Shown here in pieces: positions 6,654-13,152 of a DNA stretch of 37,797 nucleotides. The number at the start of each line of letters is the position of its first letter. Position 1 is the first letter of the stretch. The notes below the pieces were generated by a model. The model was not told where the DNA came from. It made no database searches and saw only the letters and a list, made by a program, of their open reading frames with translations. The DNA lies in NCBI GenBank assembly GCA_019459485.1, contig JAIBEZ010000003.1, positions 1 through 37,797 on the forward strand. Reading direction: 5' to 3'. The DNA is from Prolixibacteraceae bacterium (GTDB taxonomy: Bacteria > Bacteroidota > Bacteroidia > Bacteroidales > Prolixibacteraceae). The translations under genes and the position numbers were made by a program.

Positions 6654-8642
6654 ATGCAGTTAAAAAATCTTATTACAGGATTATTCATCCTGATTAGCCT
6701 TTCCGCTTTTGCTAAAACCAACGATCTCTCAACAAAAAATGAAAAAGCCAATCTTCCGGTCGATTCCGTTCAGCTGGGAATCGATTACCTGAAAAAGTAC
6801 ATCCAGCCATCAGGGATGTGGTTTTCTGAAGATCCTGAAATTATGCGCCTTGTAAAAGGATTGGTTCAATTTGCTGAAAACGAACGCATCGACAGTATTT
6901 TGGTCAGGCTTGAACGTTTTCAGAATCAACAAAATACCAGATATATTAACCGTTTGCCCAAATATGTAGGCGATTCGCTGCAAGTGCCGGGATACCTGCG
7001 GCATTCAAACATTCTGGAAAAGATGAAACGACTCGACCGCGAAATTTGGAACGGAGTGGACATGAATACAATCCCTTTACCTGTAAATCTGACCGCAAAC
7101 GCGCAAAAAGGCGAGGCAATTGTATCCGGAGATGAAAAAGCTATTCTGGAACGTACCGGAATAGTTTTGCCCGATAGTTTAATTAATGTACATGCAATCC
7201 CCGATTCGCTGATCCACACGGCAAACGATTTTAACCGGATAAGAAACCGCGACCAGTTGCGAAGTCATTTGCTTGAAGAAGCGCGGGTGAAATACAACAA
7301 TAATTTGCAGAAAGCCAATCTTGATTCAGCCATTACCAGGTACAGAAAATATGCAGTTCGTGTGTTTTCCGATTCACTGCAGAACAATCTGCGCGATTCG
7401 CTCCGGATTCGGAACCAGCAAATCCTTGCAAATTATAACGATTCAATTGTAAGGTCGGTAAACGATTCAATCAATCGGTTTGTAAACACTTTGCAGCAAT
7501 ACGCACACAACGATTCTGTCAGCATCTGGGTGCAAAGTTTATCGGGAAAACCGGCACAAGTCTGGCTTCGAAACAATAAGCGATCTGCCAATCGTATTTA
7601 CATTAAAAATCAGCAAAACGACTCGCTCGCTATCAGACTGATGAACCTCGACAAACATTCGCTTGGGATTGCCATTGACGATGATGTAACGTTCACCCGA
7701 ATCGGTCAAAGACAACACCGGGATTTTGTGTTCGAAAAATTTGCACCTGAGCAGAAACTTACAAAAATTCAGAAAAAATATCAGATTGTGACCCCCTGGG
7801 ATATGGGAGGCCACGGCACCTTTGGGTTTACACAAACCTATCTGAACAACTGGAAGGCCGGGGGTAGAAGTGCCTTTTCGTTCTTAAGTGTGCTGAAGGG
7901 ATATGCCAATTATTCAAATCCTAAATTTAAATGGGAAAATACTGCGGAATTGAGGAACGGCTGGATCAGGCAGGGCGGTGACCTTAACCAGACACAAAAA
8001 AACGACGATAAACTGGAACTGATTACGAGAGTTGGAGTCAGCGCATTTAAAAAATGGTATTACAGCAGCGAAATAGACTTTATTACACAATTCTTTAACG
8101 GGTACAATTACCCGAATAAAGACGTGCCTATTTCGAGTTATATGTCGCCTGCCAAAACTTTGTTCAAGTTAGGTCTCGACTACAAACCGAACAAGAATTT
8201 CTCACTGTTCCTTTCGCCAATAACCGCCAAATATGTTTTTGTGCGCGATACTGCACTCATCGACCAGACAAAATACGGTGTTCCCTCCGACAGACGAAGC
8301 TTTTGGGAACCAGGTTTTAACGCCGATCTACGTTACAAATTGGATATTACACCACGTATCAGTTATGAAACCAAATACAAAATGTTCTTCAATTACCAGC
8401 AACCATTTAAAAGGGTTGACATTAACTGGGAAAACACAGTCGTAGCACAACTCACCGACCGCATTAATATGTCGTTTATGCTCTATATGCTTTACGATGA
8501 CAATGTAACTTTTCCAACCGGAAAGTTAGATAACGAAGGGGCTGAAATATTTGCACCCAAATGGCAAACCAGGGAATTGATGACAATTGGATTCTCGTAC
8601 AAAATAAACAAGCGTATATACAAGCAAAAGAGGTTGAATTGA
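6654..8642 (+). CDS. DUF3078 outer-membrane protein with long N-terminal region
   Basis: A 662-aa exported protein. A signal peptide covers residues 1-20 (MQLKNLITGLFILISLSAFA). Residues 30-370 are charged and helix-prone with many D-S pairs (NDSIVRSVNDSINRF and similar) and match nothing I recognise. From about residue 378 the sequence is the DUF3078 type: TPWDMGGHGTFGFTQTYLNN, then KWENTAELRNGWIRQGGD and many alternating aromatic strands to the end, typical of an outer-membrane beta-barrel; it ends in YKQKRLN rather than a terminal aromatic. Function unknown. Typical DUF3078 proteins are much shorter, so the 350-residue N-terminal extension is notable. Confidence 0.8.
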   Translation: MQLKNLITGLFILISLSAFAKTNDLSTKNEKANLPVDSVQLGIDYLKKYIQPSGMWFSEDPEIMRLVKGLVQFAENERIDSILVRLERFQNQQNTRYINRLPKYVGDSLQVPGYLRHSNILEKMKRLDREIWNGVDMNTIPLPVNLTANAQKGEAIVSGDEKAILERTGIVLPDSLINVHAIPDSLIHTANDFNRIRNRDQLRSHLLEEARVKYNNNLQKANLDSAITRYRKYAVRVFSDSLQNNLRDSLRIRNQQILANYNDSIVRSVNDSINRFVNTLQQYAHNDSVSIWVQSLSGKPAQVWLRNNKRSANRIYIKNQQNDSLAIRLMNLDKHSLGIAIDDDVTFTRIGQRQHRDFVFEKFAPEQKLTKIQKKYQIVTPWDMGGHGTFGFTQTYLNNWKAGGRSAFSFLSVLKGYANYSNPKFKWENTAELRNGWIRQGGDLNQTQKNDDKLELITRVGVSAFKKWYYSSEIDFITQFFNGYNYPNKDVPISSYMSPAKTLFKLGLDYKPNKNFSLFLSPITAKYVFVRDTALIDQTKYGVPSDRRSFWEPGFNADLRYKLDITPRISYETKYKMFFNYQQPFKRVDINWENTVVAQLTDRINMSFMLYMLYDDNVTFPTGKLDNEGAEIFAPKWQTRELMTIGFSYKINKRIYKQKRLN

Positions 8643-8706
8643 AAGTAGTCAGTGTTCAGTCGCAGTTTTCAATGGTCAATGGTAGTGGTTCATGCCGGAA
8701 ATAATC

Positions 8707-8714
8707 TATATTTG
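8707..8714 (+). promoter_or_regulatory. -7 promoter box TATATTTG for the SRPBCC gene
   Basis: An exact match to the Bacteroidota -7 consensus TAnnTTTG, 52 bp before the ATG at 8767. No clear TTTG -33 box is visible at the right distance. If used, transcription would begin near 8721, inside the longer reading frame that opens at 8692, which supports the internal ATG as the true start. Confidence 0.5.
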
Positions 8715-8766
8715 GCCAACATTCAAGTCAAAAAAGGGAACAAAAAAAACTTACAAACGGGATACA

Positions 8767-9153
8767 ATGAAAACATACAAGAAATACTTCAAAATAACAG
8801 CCTTGCCCGCTGATGTTTACAATGCACTGACAAATAAAAATATGCTTGAAATATGGACTGGCGAAGATGCAGTAATGGAAGAAGTTGCCGGTTCCGAATT
8901 TTCATTGTGGGAGGAAAGCATTTGTGGCATTAACCTCGAATTCGAAAAAGACCACAAGATTGTACAGGAATGGTTTTTCGGCGAAGAAGACGAAGATAAA
9001 AAGTCGATCGTAACCATTAAACTTCATCCAGATAAAAAGGGAACAATCATGGAAGTCAATCAAACCAATATTCCTGACGAGGCTTACCGGAACATTGCAG
9101 AAGGCTGGGAAGAAGACTATTTCAACGGCCTCAACCAGCTTTTTGAGCCATAG
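8767..9153 (+). CDS. SRPBCC/AHSA1-type START-like domain protein
   Basis: A 128-aa cytoplasmic protein of the AHSA1 branch of the SRPBCC (Bet v1-like) fold. The pattern KITALPADVYNALTNKNMLE, then WTGEDAVMEEVAGSEFSLWE, GINLEFEKDHKIVQEW and a C-terminal helix IAEGWEEDYFNGLNQLF is typical: swapped helix, curved sheet and long closing helix. Members bind hydrophobic ligands or chaperone partners; no substrate can be named. The frame extends upstream to 8692, but the added 25 residues are outside the family and a good -7 box lies within them. It is followed by a perfect hairpin terminator. Confidence 0.85.
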   Translation: MKTYKKYFKITALPADVYNALTNKNMLEIWTGEDAVMEEVAGSEFSLWEESICGINLEFEKDHKIVQEWFFGEEDEDKKSIVTIKLHPDKKGTIMEVNQTNIPDEAYRNIAEGWEEDYFNGLNQLFEP

Positions 9154-9163
9154 AGAATTAGAG

Positions 9164-9208
9164 AATAAGGAACAAGGAACTTTACTTCGATATTCCTTGT
9201 TCCTTATT
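9164..9208. terminator. 16-bp perfect hairpin, two-way terminator
   Basis: Bases 9164-9179 (AATAAGGAACAAGGAA) pair perfectly with 9193-9208 across a 13-base loop and run into a T-rich tract (TTATTTTAT). It lies between the SRPBCC gene and the convergent lipoprotein gene, so it can serve both strands. Confidence 0.75.
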
Positions 9209-9244
9209 TTATATTCGATATTTAAGTTTCAGAAAACATCCCGA

Positions 9245-9688
9245 CTAATTTTCAAGTCCCTCGTTTCCGGTATCAGCAATGTATTTCCATTGTCCGTTTT
9301 TATTTTTCTTCCAGACAGTCAGGTAAGTTCCGCGCGAAGTATCCGCTTGAGAAACTGACAGCCAAAATCCATACGTAAAACCCAGTTCTCCGCTTTCGGC
9401 AATAGTTGCTTTTTCAGGCTTCCAGGTCAGAACAACGCCGCTGTCACTTTTCCCAGTGTAACTTTCAATCAGGCTCGGTTTACCGACAATTGGCATCCGT
9501 TTGGGTTTCAGCAGCACAACGCTGTCGTGGGCAAATTCGATGAAAGCCTTGTGAATACCATTTTTTACGGAATAATCAGAGAAAGCAATGTCGGCATCAA
9601 GCAGGACTTGTGAATCAGAAACCGGCTTATTTTCAGTACACGAAAACAATGAGAAAAAGATCGATAGGAGTAAAAATGATTTTTTCAT
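9245..9688 (-). CDS. small DUF4440/SnoaL-like lipoprotein
   Basis: A 147-aa protein with a lipoprotein signal (MKKSFLLLSIFFSLFSC, Cys17), anchored in a membrane. The mature part begins with a helix (VLLDADIAFSDYSVKNG) and continues to VLTWKPEKATIAESGELGFTYG and GTYLTVWKKNKNGQWKYIAD, the pattern of NTF2-like DUF4440 proteins, in which the last strand pair carries W-K-x-W-x-Y. No enzyme activity can be assigned. The upstream gap to the EamA gene carries two kinds of repeated words (9710-9739 and 9758-9790). Confidence 0.75.
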   Translation of the reverse strand: MKKSFLLLSIFFSLFSCTENKPVSDSQVLLDADIAFSDYSVKNGIHKAFIEFAHDSVVLLKPKRMPIVGKPSLIESYTGKSDSGVVLTWKPEKATIAESGELGFTYGFWLSVSQADTSRGTYLTVWKKNKNGQWKYIADTGNEGLEN

Positions 9689-9709
9689 GGCGTGATTTTT
9701 TTAATTTCA

Positions 9710-9790
9710 AATAACCAATTTCCAATATTGAATATCCAAGATCTCTCACACGGCCTAAACTTGGAACTTGAAACCTGAAACCTGGAACTT
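9710..9790. repeat. intergenic word repeats (CCAATATTGAATATCC and GGAACTTGAAACC types)
   Basis: Bases 9710-9739 carry AATAACCAATTTCCAATATT-type sequence, the same vocabulary as 33701-33774. Bases 9758-9790 carry CTTGGAACTTGAAACCTGAA-type sequence, the same as 5427-5495 and 10705-10733. They fill the 107-bp gap between the minus-strand EamA gene and the lipoprotein gene. Confidence 0.6.
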
Positions 9791-9795
9791 CTTTC

Positions 9796-10698
9796 TTAAT
9801 GGCTTCCCAGCGAAATTAGCAAAATACCGATTAGTATTCCGGCCAGATACAGTCCTTTTTTTCGAAGATTCTTTTCATGGAAAACGACCGCGCCAACAAC
9901 AAAGGAAATGACTACCCCACCCCGTCGCAGCGACGAAATTATTGATATCAGCGAATCTTCGTAAGTGAGCGCGTTGAAATACAGGAAATCGGCCAATACC
10001 AAAAACACGCCAATCAACGGTATCGACCACCGCCAGTGAAACGGCGTGCGCTCTGCTTTGGGCAACCGCCAACGGTTCACCGCCAAAATGGGTAACAAAA
10101 TCGCCACCTGATAGAACGAAAACCATGCTTGTACCGCCAGCCGGTCAACCCGCCGCATGATAAATTTATCGTACAACCCGCTGGCTGCACCGATGAAAGT
10201 GGCGGCCACAATAAAAAGCACCCATTTATTGGTCTTGAAATGAATGCCTTCCAGCTTTCCGGTGGTCGATAGCAGGTAAAAGAAAAGCAATGTAACCGAT
10301 ACGCCCAGCCACTGGTATAAATTCAGGTGTTCGCCAAAAATAAGTATGGCACCCAGCAGCGTCCAAAGCGGACCAGTAGCGCGAATGGGACCAACAATGG
10401 TGATCGGCAGGTTTTTGACTGCGTAAAAGGCAAGTATCCAGCTCGAAACAACAATCACCGATTTGATCAGGATTAATCCGTGCTGTTCAAGATTGATTTC
10501 AGGAATAAAAAGATGAATACCGGTAAAAAATTCAGGGGCAATATACGACCCGATTACAAAGGGAAGAAAAATGAGCGAACTGGTTAATGTTGACAAAAAC
10601 AGCACCGGAATAACTGCATTATTCTGTACTGAAAGCTTTTTGAAAACCTCATAAATTCCAAGAAGGAAAGCCGATGCCAACGCCAAAATCACCCACAT
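9796..10698 (-). CDS. EamA-family (DMT) transporter, first copy
   Basis: A 300-aa inner-membrane protein with ten predicted membrane segments in two EamA halves, starting MWVILALASAFLLGIYEVFKK and ending GLYLAGILIGILLISLGSH. The block VGPIRATGPLWTLLGAILIFGEHLNLYQWLGV at residues 100-135 and RRGGVVISFVVGAVVFHEKNLRKKG near 260-285 are the usual second half-repeat ends of each half. DMT proteins export or exchange metabolites such as amino acids or nucleotide sugars; the substrate here is unknown. It is only distantly similar to the EamA protein at 11316-12230. Confidence 0.85.
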   Translation of the reverse strand: MWVILALASAFLLGIYEVFKKLSVQNNAVIPVLFLSTLTSSLIFLPFVIGSYIAPEFFTGIHLFIPEINLEQHGLILIKSVIVVSSWILAFYAVKNLPITIVGPIRATGPLWTLLGAILIFGEHLNLYQWLGVSVTLLFFYLLSTTGKLEGIHFKTNKWVLFIVAATFIGAASGLYDKFIMRRVDRLAVQAWFSFYQVAILLPILAVNRWRLPKAERTPFHWRWSIPLIGVFLVLADFLYFNALTYEDSLISIISSLRRGGVVISFVVGAVVFHEKNLRKKGLYLAGILIGILLISLGSH

Positions 10699-10970
10699 GA
10701 AGCAGTTTCAAGTTCAAAGTTCAAAGTTTCAAGTCTGCTTTTGTCCATGTTATTCCAAATCAATAAATATTCACTTCTGAATTTCAGTTTCGGGGATTGA
10801 TTAATTCAGATACCGCAAAACTAATAACAGTTGTTAACGGGCAACTGAAAAATTGACCTAATAAAGAGCTTATTTATTCAAACTTAATACTCGAACTATG
10901 AACGGGGTAACAGCGAAGTAATCGAAAGGTGTCTGATGGGAAGATCGAAGTCGGGCATTTACATGACTCT
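10699..10970. other. 272-bp gap with repeats, no gene called
   Basis: Contains GTTTCAAG-type words at 10705-10733, a small hairpin around CAGTTG-TTAACGGG-CAACTG near 10825-10845, and an open stretch from about 10890 reading NYERGNSEVIERCLMGRS and further on the plus strand into the end of the orphan MNT gene. That stretch has no start codon I trust and matches no family I know; it may be a fossil. Promoters for the EamA gene should lie here. Confidence 0.4.
10705..10733. repeat. GTTTCAAG/GTTCAAAG word repeat
   Basis: Tandem near-copies of TTTCAAGTTCAAAG, seven bases upstream of the minus-strand EamA start. Same word family as 5427-5495 and 9758-9790. Confidence 0.6.
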
Positions 10971-11288
10971 TTATGCAACTATTTTACTGTCATAATACCT
11001 GTTTAGCTTTGAATCAGCGTATTCCTCCGGAGATAAATTCAAAATATCCATTGAAACTTTGTATTTCTTCAATGTTTCAATTTCTGGTTTCATTGTCATT
11101 TGCGATCGCTCGAAAATATCCTTGTTTATAAAATCAGATGAGATAATAATTAAATCAATATCACTATCCTCATGCATCTCCCCTCTCAGAGCAGATCCAA
11201 ACAATGCGATCGAATCTACACTTAATCCATTATCAATTAGAAGATTCTTAAGAAATTGAATAATCTCATTTATTGTTGTTTTATCCAT
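10971..11288 (-). CDS. orphan MNT-type minimal nucleotidyltransferase
   Basis: A 105-aa protein of the DNA-polymerase-beta-like nucleotidyltransferase superfamily. The active-site strand and loop are intact: SIALFGSALRGEMHEDSDIDLIII (GSx10DxD pattern, residues 26-46), with a third acidic residue in YKVSMDILNLS near 75-80. In MntA/HepT systems such proteins add AMP groups to a HEPN toxin partner. No HEPN gene is adjacent; the nearest lies two genes upstream at 12251-12646. The gene follows the second EamA gene by 27 bp on the same strand, so it may share its transcript. Confidence 0.85.
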   Translation of the reverse strand: MDKTTINEIIQFLKNLLIDNGLSVDSIALFGSALRGEMHEDSDIDLIIISSDFINKDIFERSQMTMKPEIETLKKYKVSMDILNLSPEEYADSKLNRYYDSKIVA

Positions 11289-11315
11289 GAAACAAAATTA
11301 CAAATAACGAATGGT

Positions 11316-12230
11316 TTAAATGTCTTTGGGTTTCCCTTTTTTCCTGACAACCAAAATGGCGCCGGCCAGTGCGACCAAAGCACCCACGATGGAGAGTACA
11401 GAGAAATGCTCGCCATCAATCCAGGTGACCTGCATCCAGGTTAAAATTCCCATCAGGATAAAAGTGATAATCGGGTTTAAAACAATGATGACGCTGACTT
11501 TTCCGGCTTCGAGGTATTTGAGGGCGAGCGATAAACAGCCGTAGGAAATCAGCGTGTTGGCGCCAAGAAATACAAGCAGCGCCCAATAGCCAAAACTGAT
11601 GTGTGCCAAATTTGCGAAATCGACAAACGGCAAATACAATAAAACGGGCAATCCGAAAATAAACACATTAAGCGTACCCACCGAATAACTGAGAACAAGT
11701 TTTTTTTGCAGTATGGCATAAATGGCCCAGGCCACTGCGCCGGTAAGTGTGATCAGCATGCCTTTGGTGTATTGTCCCTCCTGCCCTGCCGGAACCGCGC
11801 CAACATGCTGCTGATAAAAGATCCAAAAACCAATAATCGTCAACAAAAAGCCAACAATTTGAATCCGCGAAACCTTTTCCTTGAAGAAGAAAATCCCGAA
11901 AACAGCCAGCAAAACCGGTCCCGACTGAATGGCCACCTGCGCATTGCTCGGACTGGTGTATTGAATTCCGAGCATAAAACCGATGTAATTCCAGGCCAGC
12001 GCCAACGACGAAATTACAATCAGCCAACTGGGTTTATAGAGTATTTTCAGCTCTTTCGGATTGCTGACAGCCATCCAGAAAAACATTCCTGAAAACGCCA
12101 GCGAAAAACGGAACCATACAATTGTTGGAGAATCGATTTCCTGGGAAGCAACTTTCAGCGCAATGGCCAAGACGCCCCACATCAGCACGGTAATTAATGT
12201 GTAAAGTATTCCTTTTGCCTGATTGCTCAT
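11316..12230 (-). CDS. EamA-family (DMT) transporter, second copy
   Basis: A 304-aa ten-segment inner-membrane protein. It starts MSNQAKGILYTLITVLMWGV and carries the half-repeat end blocks SPSNAQVAIQSGPVLLAVFG with FFKEKVSRIQ in the first half and EAGKVSVIIVLNPIITFILM in the second, ending VVRKKGKPKDI. Substrate unknown. It begins 20 bp after the HEPN gene stop and ends 27 bp before the orphan MNT start, so the four genes from 13035 down to 10971 could be co-transcribed. A transporter inserted between toxin-antitoxin-like genes is an unusual arrangement. Confidence 0.87.
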   Translation of the reverse strand: MSNQAKGILYTLITVLMWGVLAIALKVASQEIDSPTIVWFRFSLAFSGMFFWMAVSNPKELKILYKPSWLIVISSLALAWNYIGFMLGIQYTSPSNAQVAIQSGPVLLAVFGIFFFKEKVSRIQIVGFLLTIIGFWIFYQQHVGAVPAGQEGQYTKGMLITLTGAVAWAIYAILQKKLVLSYSVGTLNVFIFGLPVLLYLPFVDFANLAHISFGYWALLVFLGANTLISYGCLSLALKYLEAGKVSVIIVLNPIITFILMGILTWMQVTWIDGEHFSVLSIVGALVALAGAILVVRKKGKPKDI

Positions 12231-12250
12231 TGATAACTTTGCGAAGAAAA

Positions 12251-12646
12251 CTAAATAAGATTCTTGAGCTTTCGCTCGACAAGTTCTTTGACTTCGAGCG
12301 CGATTTGTTTGTGCTCTAAAGTTTCTTCAATTGAAGGAGAATAAATATCGCCGGGATAGCGAACGTCAACGCCAAAATCATTTAAGTCTTTGGGATCGAT
12401 CGAACCAAAATCTTCATCAAACTCTTCACATTCAGCCAGTAGAAATTCTATAATATGAGTCTTCCTGATTTCAACGCCATTGGCAATAAGGTAAGCTTTC
12501 AGGTATTTTTCGACAACCTGTTGGCAATGAAAACAAACCGCAGAAGTAGCAACAACCTCAAATTGGGTCAGTTTTTCGATCACAATCAGATCGTCCGCAG
12601 CTTTTGCAATCCATTGCCTGATGTACTGTTTGGTTTCCTCGTTCAT
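12251..12646 (-). CDS. HEPN-domain protein of MNT/HEPN pair
   Basis: A 131-aa helical protein of the HEPN family (PF05168 type). Blocks: IRQWIAKAADDLIVIEKL at 9-26, SAVCFHCQQVVEKYLKAYLI at 35-54, RKTHIIEFLLAECEEF near 61-76 and DVRYPGDIYSPSIEETLEHK near 93-112. HEPN proteins of pairs like this often act as RNases kept inactive by the MNT partner. The usual Rx4-6H nuclease motif is not evident: only R-K-T-H is seen, with two residues between R and H, so ribonuclease activity is uncertain. The start ATG overlaps the stop of the MNT gene by ATGA, which implies translational coupling. Confidence 0.85.
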   Translation of the reverse strand: MNEETKQYIRQWIAKAADDLIVIEKLTQFEVVATSAVCFHCQQVVEKYLKAYLIANGVEIRKTHIIEFLLAECEEFDEDFGSIDPKDLNDFGVDVRYPGDIYSPSIEETLEHKQIALEVKELVERKLKNLI

Positions 12647-12966
12647 ATCGGAATGCCTTCCTTTAGAACCTGCCTGACGATATGACCTGTAATTTTCTGA
12701 TTTAATTTAACTTCCGTTTTGCTTTGAATAATGATGTCTGCAGGAATTCTGTTTTTCGCCAATTTTTTCCTGATCATAGCTTTCAACAAACGTAATTCCT
12801 TGCTTTCATGTTCATTTTCAGTAACAATCATCAGATCATAATCGCTGTCTTCGCTGTAATCCTGCCTTGCCCGTGAGCCAAAAAGAAATATTAAGCTATC
12901 GGGTAAAAGTTCATTTACCGATTCTCTGATAATTCTCACAGCATCTGTTTTGTTGGCGATTAGCAT
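12643..12966 (-). CDS. MNT-type nucleotidyltransferase, partner of HEPN protein
   Basis: About 107 aa from the ATG at 12966 (MLIANKTDAVRIIRES); the frame is open to an earlier ATG at 13035, but the extra 23 residues are not typical of the family. The catalytic motif is FLFGSRARQDYSEDSDYDLMIV with GSRAR, DSDYD and a later Asp in IPADIIIQS. As the smaller antitoxin-like partner it would modify or hold the HEPN protein; whether this branch AMPylates its partner, as MntA does, is not shown. Overlap with the HEPN gene is four bases (12643-12646). A near-consensus -7 box (TTTATTTG, minus strand, 13080-13087) lies upstream. Confidence 0.82.
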   Translation of the reverse strand: MLIANKTDAVRIIRESVNELLPDSLIFLFGSRARQDYSEDSDYDLMIVTENEHESKELRLLKAMIRKKLAKNRIPADIIIQSKTEVKLNQKITGHIVRQVLKEGIPI

Positions 12967-13037
12967 TTTTTTTCTTTCAAAGATAAGACATATTCCGGTT
13001 TCAATGTTCCGAATCTCAGTTTCCCAATATTTCAATA

Positions 13038-13126
13038 GTCATTAAGTCATTTATAGTCATTCAATTGTAAATTCCGACGCAAATAAAATGACTACAAATG
13101 ACGCGAAGCTAATGACAAACAATGAC
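13038..13126. repeat. GTCATT / AATGAC clustered inverted words
   Basis: Three GTCATT words (13038, 13046, 13056) face four AATGAC words (13087, 13097, 13111, 13121) in the gap between the pheT stop and the MNT gene. The inner set forms an imperfect stem of about 18 bp around 13046-13063 and 13085-13102. The element lies in the putative promoter region of the MNT/HEPN operon. Confidence 0.6.
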
Positions 13127-13152
13127 TTGCGATAATTTGAATCTGCAAAAGA

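Noticed and set aside
10890-10990. Open plus-strand stretch reading SEVIERCLMGRSKSGIY
   Set aside because: No credible start, no recognised family, and it runs into the end of the antisense MNT gene; mentioned only as a possible fossil.
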